This document shows positions 51,714 through 59,616 of a stretch of DNA of 64,000 bases, in pieces; position 1 is the stretch's first letter; each line of letters opens with the position of its first letter. This DNA is from a virus: positions 29,479 to 93,478 of the IMG/VR virus record IMGVR_UViG_3300046684_000205. One strand, 5' to 3'. Both the position numbers and the translations under genes were made by a program. A model generated the notes under the pieces. That model had not been told where the DNA came from. It worked only from the letters and a program-made list of their open reading frames with translations, and searched no databases.

Positions 51714-53407
51714 TGCTTTACGCGGAAGCTGGCGAACAGCGGCACGCCGGTGAACGCGATCTCGCGCGAGGCGGTTGCCATCAGCTGTGACGCCACGTGC
51801 AGATAGCCCAAGGTGTGCATGAAGTGGTCGTTGCCTTCCTTCGACTTGGTCCAGGTGTAGTAGAGCTCCTGGTGTTTGTCGAAGGCCTGGGTGCGCTTCA
51901 TGTCGACCATGTGCAGCTTCCACAGCGTGTCGGTATGGTCGCCCTGCTCGACCCAGCTGATGGCGCCGGTCTTGTACATGTTCATCACCTCGTCGAAATT
52001 GACGTCGCGATGGATCTTGGCCTGGTTGATCGGCAGCTTGCCCTCGGCTTCGTTCTTGTCGACCATGACGATTTCATAGGTCGCCAGCTTCAGGCTGCTG
52101 TTGTAGACGGCGCCATACAGGTTCTTGTCCTGGGCCTGCATCCGATGCACCAGGTTGGTCTCGGGGAAGGCGTCGACCACGGTGATCAGCACGCGCCACT
52201 TCGCCGCCAGCTCGCGCCGGCGAAGCTCCAACTTGGCAAGTGGTACCTGCTCGCGGTAGCAGACCAGTAGCCGGTTGTCCAGCGTGCGCCGGCCGATCGC
52301 GATGTGGCAGATCTGACCGACGTCGATGCCCATGGCGTGCAAGTCGCCGGTGTGCAGGCTGCCGTTGGTATATTTGCACTTCTCGACGTCGGCGTCGGTC
52401 AGCTGGCTGCTGCCGGCGTCGGCCGTCTCGCCCAGCGCCTGGTTGACGAATTCCGCCCAGGTCTTGTACTTCGTGATCTCGAGGATCAGGGAAGGGACCG
52501 TGACGATCTCCGGCACCTCGAACGGCGTGACGTAATAGCCGATCGCCTCGAACTGGTCCTGCGGGTTTTCGCAGACCCACTCGCGGTGTTCCGGCGCCAG
52601 GCTCGGCTCCTCGTCGCAGGCCGGGCAGTGCAGGCGCGCCTCACGCCAGCGCAGCTGGTCGACGTTGTGCTTGTTGATGTCGCGGAACTCGCCCGCGTAA
52701 TCCGGAATCTTGACGTGCTTGTGGAAGCTGGGGACGAACTGGGCGCCGCAGTGGTTGCAGGTGCAGGCGCGGCGCATGCGGCGCGCGGCCGCCATCTCCA
52801 GCGCGATGCCGCGGCCATCGGTCGTCGGCGTGCCGAAGCGCCGCGTCAGCTTCCATTTGCTGTGCTTGATGCGCGACTGGAACTGGGCAAGGGTGTCCGG
52901 GTCCGAGCGGTCAACCTCGTCGTGGATCAGCATGTCCGCCGGCACCGACAGCGCGGTGGTCGAGCCGGAGCAGCCGCGCATGTACAGCAGGCTGGTGCCG
53001 ATCGACTTGATGCTGGCGTTGTTCAGGTCCTTGTCGATCGACTCGCGCAAGTCGGGCGACTCGTCGATGATGGGGTCGAGGCGGGTCTTGGTGAAGTTGA
53101 CGGCGTCGTTGGCGAACGGCAGCGTCATGATCACCGAGAAGTAGGGCATCACGCGGCTCACCGCCAGCGCGTAGCGCGCCATGCACTCCGACATACCGAC
53201 CTGGGCGCATTTCTGGACATACACCGTGCGGCTGGTGTCGGAGATGATGTCCTTCTGGAACTCGTGGTCGATGAACGAGAAGCGGTCGCCCTTGAGGAAG
53301 GTCTTCTCCTCGAGGTAGCGCACGACGTCATTCAGGTCGTAGCTGTCGAACAGCGCCTGCTCGAGGCGCTTCAGGTGCTCGAGCAGTGCGGGATCGGCGT
53401 GGCTCAC
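51710..53407 (-). CDS. terL: terminase large subunit (gpA-like)
   Basis: The 565-residue packaging motor shows an N-terminal ATPase with a Walker A variant (KCAQVGMSE), Walker B MLIHDEVD and a zinc-binding pair (CTCNHC, CPACDEE), then the C-terminal nuclease with DVGQ (about 340) as first acidic motif. This pattern matches lambda gpA-type (Phage_GPA) terminases, which cut cohesive ends. GTG 53407 overlaps the preceding stop; the longer reading upstream is noncoding. Confidence 0.88.
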   Translation of the reverse strand: MSHADPALLEHLKRLEQALFDSYDLNDVVRYLEEKTFLKGDRFSFIDHEFQKDIISDTSRTVYVQKCAQVGMSECMARYALAVSRVMPYFSVIMTLPFANDAVNFTKTRLDPIIDESPDLRESIDKDLNNASIKSIGTSLLYMRGCSGSTTALSVPADMLIHDEVDRSDPDTLAQFQSRIKHSKWKLTRRFGTPTTDGRGIALEMAAARRMRRACTCNHCGAQFVPSFHKHVKIPDYAGEFRDINKHNVDQLRWREARLHCPACDEEPSLAPEHREWVCENPQDQFEAIGYYVTPFEVPEIVTVPSLILEITKYKTWAEFVNQALGETADAGSSQLTDADVEKCKYTNGSLHTGDLHAMGIDVGQICHIAIGRRTLDNRLLVCYREQVPLAKLELRRRELAAKWRVLITVVDAFPETNLVHRMQAQDKNLYGAVYNSSLKLATYEIVMVDKNEAEGKLPINQAKIHRDVNFDEVMNMYKTGAISWVEQGDHTDTLWKLHMVDMKRTQAFDKHQELYYTWTKSKEGNDHFMHTLGYLHVASQLMATASREIAFTGVPLFASFRVKH

Positions 53408-53643
53408 GGGTTGTCCTTGTCTGGCGGCGGGAAGTGGTAGCGCCCGGTCTTTTCCAGCTGCTCCAGGTAGTGCCAGATCGTCGTCAAGCGGTAGATGCGC
53501 CGCATACGGTGCCAGAGCGTAGCGCCCAGACACCAAGTCAGCAGACAGGCCGCGCCCAGTACGGCGGCAAGCAGCAGGGTGCCGCCCAGTGCCATGGCCA
53601 TATAGCAACAGAAGGTCGCGGAAGCGACAAGGAAGTGGATCAT
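53404..53643 (-). CDS. small membrane protein, 79 aa
   Basis: Two adjoining hydrophobic segments (FLVASATFCCYMAMALGGTLLLAA and GAACLLTWCLG) followed by a basic, aromatic tail. It is located between the putative terminase genes. Function unknown. Confidence 0.6.
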   Translation of the reverse strand: MIHFLVASATFCCYMAMALGGTLLLAAVLGAACLLTWCLGATLWHRMRRIYRLTTIWHYLEQLEKTGRYHFPPPDKDNP

Positions 53644-53663
53644 GTCAGGCTCATTTCCCGGCC

Positions 53664-53903
53664 CTAGGCCAGCAGGTGGCGGTGCTCTTCCGGAATGCGC
53701 AGAGTGATGGTGCCCTTGATGACGTGCTCGACGAGCTCGTCGTTCTTGATGAGAAATTTGCCGTCGGCGCCGGTGCGGTACACGCAGGCTTCGCCGCGAT
53801 CGAGATCCACCCAGACGCAGGTGCCGCGCTGGATCGGCACGCCGCTTACCAGCACGTCGGTGATGTGGATTGCGACTGGATGCTTGCCGGCTTCGATTTT
53901 CAT
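53664..53903 (-). CDS. hypothetical protein, 79 aa
   Basis: Beta-rich small protein (AIHITDVLVSGVPIQRGTCVWVDLDR). ATG overlaps the upstream gene's stop. No known family. Confidence 0.6.
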   Translation of the reverse strand: MKIEAGKHPVAIHITDVLVSGVPIQRGTCVWVDLDRGEACVYRTGADGKFLIKNDELVEHVIKGTITLRIPEEHRHLLA

Positions 53904-54337
53904 GCTGCCTCCTCGGTTGGCGTTTCGTCTTCGGCTAGGTATTGGCTGTACAGGTCGAGGAAGCGCTTCTTCATCTCGTCCGTGCCCAGCAGGTCGAGCA
54001 CCTTGATGAAGGTGGACTCGAAGCGTTTCAGGCGCTCGGCGTCGTACACCACCTTCTGCTGCTTGACGATGTCCTTCAGCATGCTGCCGACGGAATTGAA
54101 CACCTGCGCGCGCTGGTTCGCCGGCACGCCCTTGTCGTCTTGCACGCTGGCGAGCAGGATCTGGCCGGAGCGGTATTGCATGCCCAGCTCTTCCGCAAGG
54201 TTGAGTTCCTTGAGGTCGAGGTTCAGGCGCTTGTCCAGGCGCAGGCGCAGCGCGATCAGCTCCTCGTCGTCGAGGCCCTCGAGCGGGTCGCTCTTGGCCT
54301 TGTCGACCTTGCTCATGGCGTATTCTTTGATGGCCAT
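53900..54337 (-). CDS. putative terminase small subunit
   Basis: ATG 54337 has GGGAG 7 bases upstream and overlaps the preceding stop. The 145-residue protein is nearly all helical, with a charged coiled-coil (EELIALRLRLDKRLNLDLKE) and later helices (QVFNSVGSMLKDIVKQQKVV). Its position two genes before terL suits a DNA-recognising small subunit, but no HTH is obvious; the HTH protein upstream is a rival candidate. Confidence 0.5.
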   Translation of the reverse strand: MAIKEYAMSKVDKAKSDPLEGLDDEELIALRLRLDKRLNLDLKELNLAEELGMQYRSGQILLASVQDDKGVPANQRAQVFNSVGSMLKDIVKQQKVVYDAERLKRFESTFIKVLDLLGTDEMKKRFLDLYSQYLAEDETPTEEAA

Positions 54338-54465
54338 CAGATGGCTCCCAGCCAGCACAGGACGCTGAGTAGGCAGGGCACGCCGATGCTGCTGAGGAGG
54401 AGCAGCGCGGTGCCGGTGGCCAGGCTGGGTGCGGGTTGAGGTGGGTGACGGTGTCGGGTGCTCAT
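54337..54465 (-). CDS. 42-residue membrane peptide
   Basis: ATG 54465 overlaps the HTH gene stop (ATGA), and its stop overlaps the next ATG (TGATG). A single hydrophobic helix (ALLLLSSIGVPCLLSVLCWLG) follows a short basic, proline-rich head. The two overlaps support a real coupled gene. Confidence 0.5.
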   Translation of the reverse strand: MSTRHRHPPQPAPSLATGTALLLLSSIGVPCLLSVLCWLGAI

Positions 54466-54749
54466 AGGCTGGCTTTGATGCGGTAGATGGTCCGTTCGCT
54501 GCAGTGGGCGGCGCGTGCGGCGTCCTTCACCGACATGGTGGCGGCCGCGTTGCGGCGGAATTCGGCGCGCTGGGTTCGCAGCTCGGCGCTGCTGGGGGCG
54601 CGGACGATCGGCTCGCGCGTGACGCCCATGCGCGCCAGGACGCGGGAGACATAGGTTTCGTTGGTGCCGAGCAGGCGCGCGACTTCGCGGCCGGAGATCT
54701 CGCGGCGTCTGAGCTGGTCGAGGTAGGGTTTGAGGTCGTCGCGTAGCAT
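54462..54749 (-). CDS. double helix-turn-helix DNA-binding protein
   Basis: The 95-residue protein has two HTH-like segments: ISGREVARLLGTNETYVSRV (about 18-37) and MSVKDAARAAHCSERTIYRI (about 71-90). It is the first gene of the late, minus-strand region. A perfect palindrome lies six bases before its start, so it may regulate itself, and by extension late expression, or act as a small terminase. Start is uncertain: ATG 54749 has no ribosome site, and GTG 54767 lies in the palindrome. Confidence 0.65.
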   Translation of the reverse strand: MLRDDLKPYLDQLRRREISGREVARLLGTNETYVSRVLARMGVTREPIVRAPSSAELRTQRAEFRRNAAATMSVKDAARAAHCSERTIYRIKASL

Positions 54750-54754
54750 GCAAT

Positions 54755-54769
54755 AAGTGTGCCACACTT
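54755..54769. promoter_or_regulatory. 15-base perfect palindrome, likely operator
   Basis: AAGTGTG-C-CACACTT is perfectly symmetric. It lies within a promoter-like stretch (minus strand TTGAAG with TATTGC 10 bases on) before the HTH gene. Symmetric sites of this length are typical for dimeric repressors. Confidence 0.6.
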
Positions 54770-55211
54770 CAATGTTTTTGCCTAGAAACTGTCGGAATTT
54801 GGCAAAAATTTGAAAAATTTTCGAAAAATCTCTGAAAAATCAGGAATTTTGGGTAATTTATATGAAAAGTTTAGAAAATTGACGGAAATTTTTGGGCACC
54901 CAGGAGCCGGCGCCGACCAGGTTTCTACCAGGAAAGTACACCCGTCACCAAGCCTTCCAGCGCCCCGCTACGGGGCGCGCCGCTGGCGCATACCGCGACA
55001 CCGACAATTTCCGCGTGCAACCAGCGTCGTTTTGGCGCGTTCTAGGGCCATTGCACAAAAGCAACAATGCGTCTGGTCCAACCAGTTTCAGGCGATTGGT
55101 CCAACCACTTGCGCTATCCGGCCCGACCAGGCTGGCGCTGGTACGGTTTTTGCTTACCACGCCGCCATAGCTCGCACCTATCACCTGCCGGAATTCGATT
55201 AAGAAATACAA
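54770..55211. other. AT-rich, repeat-bearing region between divergent arms (candidate origin or cos/control)
   Basis: No gene recognised. The first 130 bases are very AT-rich with repeated GAAAAAT/AAATTT words, consistent with a DNA-unwinding element. Then come a perfect hairpin (GCGCCCCG-CTA-CGGGGCGC, 54960-54978), an inverted repeat CATTG...CAATG (55049-55069), and two copies of TGGTCCAACCA (55074-55084 and 55097-55107, 23 bases apart), each a short dyad. This fits an origin or regulatory centre; nothing proves which. Confidence 0.5.
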
Positions 55212-55241
55212 TTGTCCAATATCTCAGAAAAAACCCATAAT
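55212..55241 (+). promoter_or_regulatory. promoter of the right arm
   Basis: TTGTCC (55212-55217), 18 bases, CATAAT (55236-55241), followed by a leader with AGGAG before ATG 55305. Reasonable -10, moderate -35. Confidence 0.6.
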
Positions 55242-55304
55242 TACGACTTAGTAGTGCAGTTCTACCCGGCCAGCTGGCCCAACCCGATTCATAGGAGTTC
55301 AATC

Positions 55305-56039
55305 ATGAAAGCCACCTTTACCCGCAACATCGCCATGTCCGACATGTTCCGCGCCCTCGCTGGCGACGATCAGGCGCAATTCGACATCATCGCGTGTACC
55401 GTCTACAGCGCCGCCTATTCCATCATGCAAGCCGGTAACAAGACCCAGTTTGCCAAGCTGGCGGCCGATGCGCAGATGTACGGCGCCGATACGCAAGACG
55501 CCAACAAGGCGTGCAAGGATGCCGTAGGCGCAAAGACCCTGAACGCGGCCGCAAAGCACTTCAAAAAGATCTACGCCGCCGTGCTGGCGACGCTGGCGGC
55601 CTTTCCCGCACCGGAACTGGTCAAGGACTTGCCGCGCGGCAAGGATGAGCAGTTCGCCATTCTCGATCCGCTGGCAAGCGATTACGCGGACGCGTTTACG
55701 GCCAACTTTACCATGCTGATGCTGGCTCCGGCGCGTACCGAAGAGGAGGCAGCGCAAGCCAAGGCCAGCCGCGAGGCCAAGAAAGCCGAGAAAGAGGCCG
55801 AGGCAGCCAAGGCCGAGCGCGAGGCCGAGCGCGAGGCGCGCAAGGCGCTGGATGCGGCGGTGGCGTCGCGGGTTGCCGCTGCCAACGAACCGCCCGTTCT
55901 GGCGCGCACGCTGGCCGATCTGCTGCTGGCGGGGGCGCTGGACACCGAATCTGAAGCGCTGCTGATCGAAGCTGTCAAGGCGCGCGAAACCGCGCTGCTG
56001 CTGGCGCGCGTCGCCAGCGCCGAGCCTGTCGCCGCCTGA
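55305..56039 (+). CDS. hypothetical helical protein, 244 aa
   Basis: ATG 55305 has AGGAG 8 bases upstream. The product has a globular helical N-half and a long charged coiled coil (about 147-190, Glu/Ala/Lys/Arg), then a helical end. No enzyme motif. It is the first gene of the right arm and is followed directly by strong hairpins, so it may be abundant or tightly controlled. Unknown function. Confidence 0.7.
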   Translation: MKATFTRNIAMSDMFRALAGDDQAQFDIIACTVYSAAYSIMQAGNKTQFAKLAADAQMYGADTQDANKACKDAVGAKTLNAAAKHFKKIYAAVLATLAAFPAPELVKDLPRGKDEQFAILDPLASDYADAFTANFTMLMLAPARTEEEAAQAKASREAKKAEKEAEAAKAEREAEREARKALDAAVASRVAAANEPPVLARTLADLLLAGALDTESEALLIEAVKARETALLLARVASAEPVAA

Positions 56040-56715
56040 TCGTCGCGCCCCTGCAGGGGCGCTATCCAAAGCCCTGTGACAGGGCTTTGGATAGCGTCAC
56101 CGTGCGCGCCTGACAGAACGCTCAGGAGTTCCGCGCATACCGTCGCTTTGGTCCGCTTCGCTGGCGTCATTCGCCACCGTCGCGCCAAGTCTTCGGGCCC
56201 TCTTTAACAATGAGCCAATAACCAGTACCGCCGAATCCCTGAATTCGTCGCGGGCGCGCTTCGCATCGTCTTTTCGATAGCGTCGTGCGCTGCGCTTCGC
56301 CCTATATCGGACTCGGCGACTGTGCGGCCATCAGCATAAAACGAATGGCGCTGGACGTTTCCAGCGCCTACGGAATCAAACGAAAACCCATACGAAGCGA
56401 TAACATGCGCCGGGATATGGGCAATCTGTGCGCGCCTAGTAACTGCGGCGGAAAGCGAAAATAACCCTTGTATCAGCCGGGAATGGTGGACTGATAAGCT
56501 GGGCGAGATAAGCCGGTACAGGATGAGGACGGGCGATTCTGGAGGAAAACCTTAATCTGGGCGTAGAACGCCCAGCCATGATGAATGGAACCGCTTTGGC
56601 AAGCGGTGGCGCCAGTTCCGGCGCGAATGGGAACAAGGTAATACCCTGCGCATTCGGTATCGGGTTGCTACGCGGTATCGAGTGCGCAGTCATTACCTTG
56701 GGCGGAGTATTGACG
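56040..56715 (+). ncRNA. candidate large structured RNA or leader with many hairpins
   Basis: No convincing gene in about 675 bases. Plus-strand hairpins: 56045-56062 (palindrome); 56060-56096 (17-base perfect stem, loop TGA); 56104-56136 (GCGCG CCTGA arms); 56162-56176; 56347-56368 (GGCGCTGG/CCAGCGCC); 56557-56575 (CTGGGCGT/ACGCCCAG); 56590-56607 (ACCGCTT/AAGCGGT); 56615-56633 (GTTCC/GGAAC); 56634-56700 (9-base outer stem, then a 16-base inner stem with wobble pairs). CTCTTTAACA (56200-56209) resembles the rrn boxA antitermination site. It could be a noncoding RNA or a long leader for the gene at 56716. Confidence 0.5.
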
Positions 56716-57015
56716 ATGAGAAAGACGCTGTCGGTTCCAATAAAAACGGAGCTAAAAATTAATATCGCGGATTATGCGCGTAATTTACCAAAACCGCATC
56801 CGTGCATTATCCCGCAACCCGTAATTGAAACCCGGTCGAAACTGTTCGATCCGGAGATTGTGCAGGTCCCGAAGCGTAAAAAGCCGGGGCCAGTCAGGCA
56901 GGTGGCAAGAGGCACGCTGAATATCGCGATGCCGGCAATCCGGAAAGGCGAGAAGAATCGCCCCGACAAATCGCAGCAAAAAACAAAATTAACTTTCGCG
57001 TGGAGCGCAGCATGA
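56716..57015 (+). CDS. basic hypothetical protein, 99 aa
   Basis: ATG 56716 (GGAG 8 bases upstream) is preferred to ATG 56578, whose extra codons are the hairpins. The protein is Lys/Arg/Pro-rich (VPKRKKPGPVRQVARG) and looks capable of binding nucleic acid. Its codon use is more AT-rich than nearby genes, hinting at a different origin. Unknown function. Confidence 0.55.
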   Translation: MRKTLSVPIKTELKINIADYARNLPKPHPCIIPQPVIETRSKLFDPEIVQVPKRKKPGPVRQVARGTLNIAMPAIRKGEKNRPDKSQQKTKLTFAWSAA

Positions 57016-57188
57016 AACTGACCTTATACCTTGTCACCATTCCGACCCTGATCGCCCTCGATGGCCATCTGGAACACCTGCCCAGCTACAGCACCGCACT
57101 GCGCGCGCTGGTCTGGATCATCATCGCCGGCAACGCCCTGATGCTGTACAGCGGCATCTGCGAACACGCTGCCCAGGAGCCAGCATGA
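57012..57188 (+). CDS. small membrane protein, 58 aa
   Basis: ATG 57012 overlaps the previous stop. Two hydrophobic segments (TLYLVTIPTLIAL and ALVWIIIAGNALMLYSGI). Function unknown. Confidence 0.6.
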   Translation: MKLTLYLVTIPTLIALDGHLEHLPSYSTALRALVWIIIAGNALMLYSGICEHAAQEPA

Positions 57189-57385
57189 CTTATACAGCAC
57201 GCAAGGCGCTCGCACGCGACAACGTGGCCAAGCCGTTCGTCGTCGAGCACGAATCCGGCCGCATCGCGGCCGGCAAAGACACCTGGTTCGAGGCATGCGT
57301 CGAGCGCAACCACCTCAACCAGCTGGAGACGCTGGCTCAGCCTGCCCAAACCGAGCCATCGGGCATGATGGCGTCCACGCGCTGA
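57185..57385 (+). CDS. hypothetical protein, 66 aa
   Basis: ATG overlaps the upstream stop by four bases. Short alpha/beta product with no known match. Its last 49 bases overlap the end of the minus-strand gene (57,337-57,385), so the two transcripts converge. Confidence 0.55.
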   Translation: MTYTARKALARDNVAKPFVVEHESGRIAAGKDTWFEACVERNHLNQLETLAQPAQTEPSGMMASTR

Positions 57386-58071
57386 GCCTCGGCATTGAAA
57401 ATAAACGCCTTCGCGCCAGCCAGCACCGCCTTGATGCGCACCCGGTAGTCATCCGCCACGTGACAGGCTACCGGGATGTCCATCCACGCCTCGTCGTGCC
57501 AGTGCCACTCGCGGCCCGGAATCGCCCTGGGGCGCGCCGAGCGCTTCACATGCTCGGCCTTGGGGACAGGCACCAGCTCCGGCTTCAGGGTTGCCAGCTC
57601 GGCCAGATGTGCCGCACGCATTTCGCGCTGGTGCGACTCCAGCTTGAGGACATACCCAAGGTCTTTCAGGTAGAAGTCCTTCGCCAGCGTCTCCCAGTCC
57701 TTGCGGCAGGCATAGCTGGAAATATGTGCCCGCGTGCTCAGGGGATGCGTGTACAGGTTGCCGCGCCGGCCTTCGGCATAGCGCAGGCGCTTCAGCCTGG
57801 TCGGGTACAGGTTGGCCGGCGAGAAGTCCGCCGGATCTGCCCCAAGCTGTGTAATCGGGTACAGCGGCCAGTTGCCGTGAATCAGGCACCACGCAATCGA
57901 GGTGCCATGGATCTTCACGCCATCGAACAGCGTCACAATCTTGTAGCCATCCTTGCTGGTCAGCAAGGCCGCGGTGCCCGACGCAAGCTTGCGGTACAGC
58001 TTCGAGCCTTCCAGCACGAAGTACTTGTGAATCTGTTCAGGCGGCAGCACGGAATTCAGGTTGGTATGCAT
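57337..58071 (-). CDS. degenerate HNH-fold (AP2-type) protein
   Basis: The 244-residue protein has the scaffold of phage HNH endonucleases (SKLYRKLASG, GYKIVTLFDG, AWCLIHGNWP, SPANLY) but lacks the key His and Asn residues: the usual HxNG...DNR becomes TQLGADPADFSPANLY. The rest is charged and ends with VWAG. It is the only minus-strand gene of the right arm, with GAGGAG before the ATG and a separate promoter. A DNA-binding regulator that has lost its nuclease activity is plausible; this is inferred. Confidence 0.6.
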   Translation of the reverse strand: MHTNLNSVLPPEQIHKYFVLEGSKLYRKLASGTAALLTSKDGYKIVTLFDGVKIHGTSIAWCLIHGNWPLYPITQLGADPADFSPANLYPTRLKRLRYAEGRRGNLYTHPLSTRAHISSYACRKDWETLAKDFYLKDLGYVLKLESHQREMRAAHLAELATLKPELVPVPKAEHVKRSARPRAIPGREWHWHDEAWMDIPVACHVADDYRVRIKAVLAGAKAFIFNAEAQRVDAIMPDGSVWAG

Positions 58072-58096
58072 GGTGGCTCCTCAGGGTTGAGCACGA

Positions 58097-58125
58097 ACTA
58101 TATCACAGAATTTTGTGTTTCCCAA
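58097..58125 (-). promoter_or_regulatory. promoter with operator-like dyad
   Basis: Minus strand TTGGGA (58120-58125), 17 bases, TATAGT (58097-58102). The spacer holds CACAGAATTTTGTG (58104-58117), a near-perfect dyad, where a bound repressor would block RNA polymerase. Confidence 0.68.
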
Positions 58126-58586
58126 GTGGTGCGCCATAGTGCGACCAGCCTGAAAAAGTAACTGATCATTTCCGTAAAAATTTACCTCCAAAAAACTGAA
58201 CGATGGGGGGTAAAACTTTTTTTTTCGCGTATACGTTTTCATGAACTTATTTCGTCCCTATGAAAAAACGCGTTTGGGGGGGGGGGGGGGTTTTCTGGAA
58301 AACACCCTCCTTTTCTGAAAATGACCCCGGTAATTCACAAAAAACACGCGAAATTACGTAACCGGAAATTTTCGGTTTCTGAAATAGTCCATAAGTGAGC
58401 CTGAAGTTATTTTCAAAAATAAATTACAAATTGTCTCAGGAGAAACGTTTTAAATGAATTCACGAATTTCTTTGGTGCAACATTCTGGATTCCACGAATT
58501 TAACCCATGAATTCACGACATTAAATCCCAAAAAACGGCCTGCCCCGTCCAAACCTCTGTTTTCGTGGATTTTCAACAGGATTACC
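58126..58586. other. AT-rich intergenic region with G15 tract and short repeats
   Basis: No clear gene apart from an 18-codon leader candidate. Notable elements are GGGGGG and a T-run at about 58,205-58,220; a run of 15 G at 58276-58290; ATGAATTCACGA twice (58454-58465, 58507-58518); and CACGAATTT twice (58461, 58493). The low GC and repeats could mark an origin or a control region. Confidence 0.5.
58454..58510 (+). CDS. possible 18-codon leader peptide
   Basis: ATG is preceded by AGGAG 11 bases upstream, and the frame ends at TGA 58508. It overlaps both direct repeats. Length and spacing make this weak. Confidence 0.25.
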   Translation: MNSRISLVQHSGFHEFNP

Positions 58587-58775
58587 ATGCTCAAGCTGCC
58601 CAAGCTGCCCGACCTCTTCGCTCCTCCTCCGTTGGCCCAGGTCCGCGCGCAAACGATTCGCGACCTCGAGCTCGCCCTCCACGATGCCCAGCTCCAGCTG
58701 GAGCGCCAGCAAGCCGACGTCGCCCGTCTCCAGACCAGCCTCAACCGCCTGAAAGCCGAACATGCGCACTCGTGA
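58587..58775 (+). CDS. small coiled-coil protein, 62 aa
   Basis: AGGA precedes the ATG. After a proline-rich head comes a coiled-coil helix (RDLELALHDAQLQLERQQAD). Function unknown. First of a run of small overlapping genes. Confidence 0.65.
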   Translation: MLKLPKLPDLFAPPPLAQVRAQTIRDLELALHDAQLQLERQQADVARLQTSLNRLKAEHAHS

Positions 58776-59031
58776 AATCAGCCGCATCCTCGACTGCGCC
58801 CACCACAAGGCAGCCGAGATCGCCGCGCAGGAGATCCGCCATCACTTGCGCCCCTTCAACCTGAAGCGCCACCCCTTGAGCTTCGACGGCGTCGATCTGC
58901 ACGTCGGCGACGTGCCAGCCTACACCCTGCTCTGGCGCCGCTTCCGGGTCGTCAAAGCCTTGCACGAGGCTGCGCAGTACGCTTTCGCCCTGCCCACCGA
59001 AGTGCGCGCCCGCCTCAAGGACCACCTATGA
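58762..59031 (+). CDS. hypothetical protein, 89 aa
   Basis: Overlaps the previous gene by 14 bases. Helical, basic, with many His residues (CAHHKAAEIAAQEIRHHL). No motif identified. Confidence 0.6.
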   Translation: MRTREISRILDCAHHKAAEIAAQEIRHHLRPFNLKRHPLSFDGVDLHVGDVPAYTLLWRRFRVVKALHEAAQYAFALPTEVRARLKDHL

Positions 59032-59246
59032 CCCCGCAAGAACACGCCCAGCAGACCGCCGAGCAGATCAAGGCCATGTTGCCCGATGAGCAACTTGGCA
59101 TTCGCAGCCTTCAGTTGACCGTCGACGATGTGTACTGGCGCGACTACGAGCCCGACGGCCGCCGCGAGCGCGCTATCCGCGACGCTGGCCTGTTGATAAG
59201 CAATTTGCCCCTCGACGCCCTTCTCCTCGTCAAGGATTACTTATGA
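59028..59246 (+). CDS. hypothetical protein, 72 aa
   Basis: Start overlaps the preceding stop (ATGA). Acidic, helical product with a Trp-Arg-Asp-Tyr centre. Unknown. Confidence 0.6.
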   Translation: MTPQEHAQQTAEQIKAMLPDEQLGIRSLQLTVDDVYWRDYEPDGRRERAIRDAGLLISNLPLDALLLVKDYL

Positions 59247-59566
59247 GCAACGCCATCAAAGCCCGCATCATGGGCAACGTGCGCCAACGCGTCGAGACTG
59301 GGCACGCCAGCTACATCTGCCTCGCGCTGGACGACATCAAGGAGCTCGACCACCGGCGCAACATCCAGACCATGTGCGACGAGCTGAAGGCCGACGTGCA
59401 GCACCGCATCGCCCCGCACGCCTCGATCGGCGACTGGCTGACCGCCTCCAGCCGCGCGCCCCGCGGCTCCGGCGGCAAACCCAAGAACCTTGCCGACGTC
59501 AAGGCCGCCCGCCTTGCCCTCATCGACAGGATGATCAACGACTTGCAAAAGGAGAAACAATCGTGA
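59243..59566 (+). CDS. hypothetical protein, 107 aa
   Basis: Start overlaps the preceding stop. Helical at both ends, with a Gly/Pro-rich link in the middle (SRAPRGSGGKPKN). Unknown. Confidence 0.6.
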   Translation: MSNAIKARIMGNVRQRVETGHASYICLALDDIKELDHRRNIQTMCDELKADVQHRIAPHASIGDWLTASSRAPRGSGGKPKNLADVKAARLALIDRMINDLQKEKQS

Positions 59567-59616
59567 CCAGGAAATTCATCGCCCACTGCAGGCGCGAGGC
59601 CAAAGATGCTGGGTAA
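59563..59616 (+). CDS. possible 17-codon gene
   Basis: GTG overlaps the preceding stop and follows a strong AAGGAG at 8 bases. The reading ends at 59616 inside the next gene's start. It may be a small peptide or act only to reinitiate translation of the next gene. Confidence 0.3.
   Translation: MTRKFIAHCRREAKDAG

Noticed and set aside
56040-56577. tRNA or tmRNA
   Set aside because: No T-loop or cloverleaf consistent with tRNA could be found; hairpin pattern differs.
56578-56715. Upstream ATG for the 99-residue gene
   Set aside because: Its codons are the arms of hairpins and translate to a Gly/Ala-rich chain; ATG 56716 has a ribosome site.
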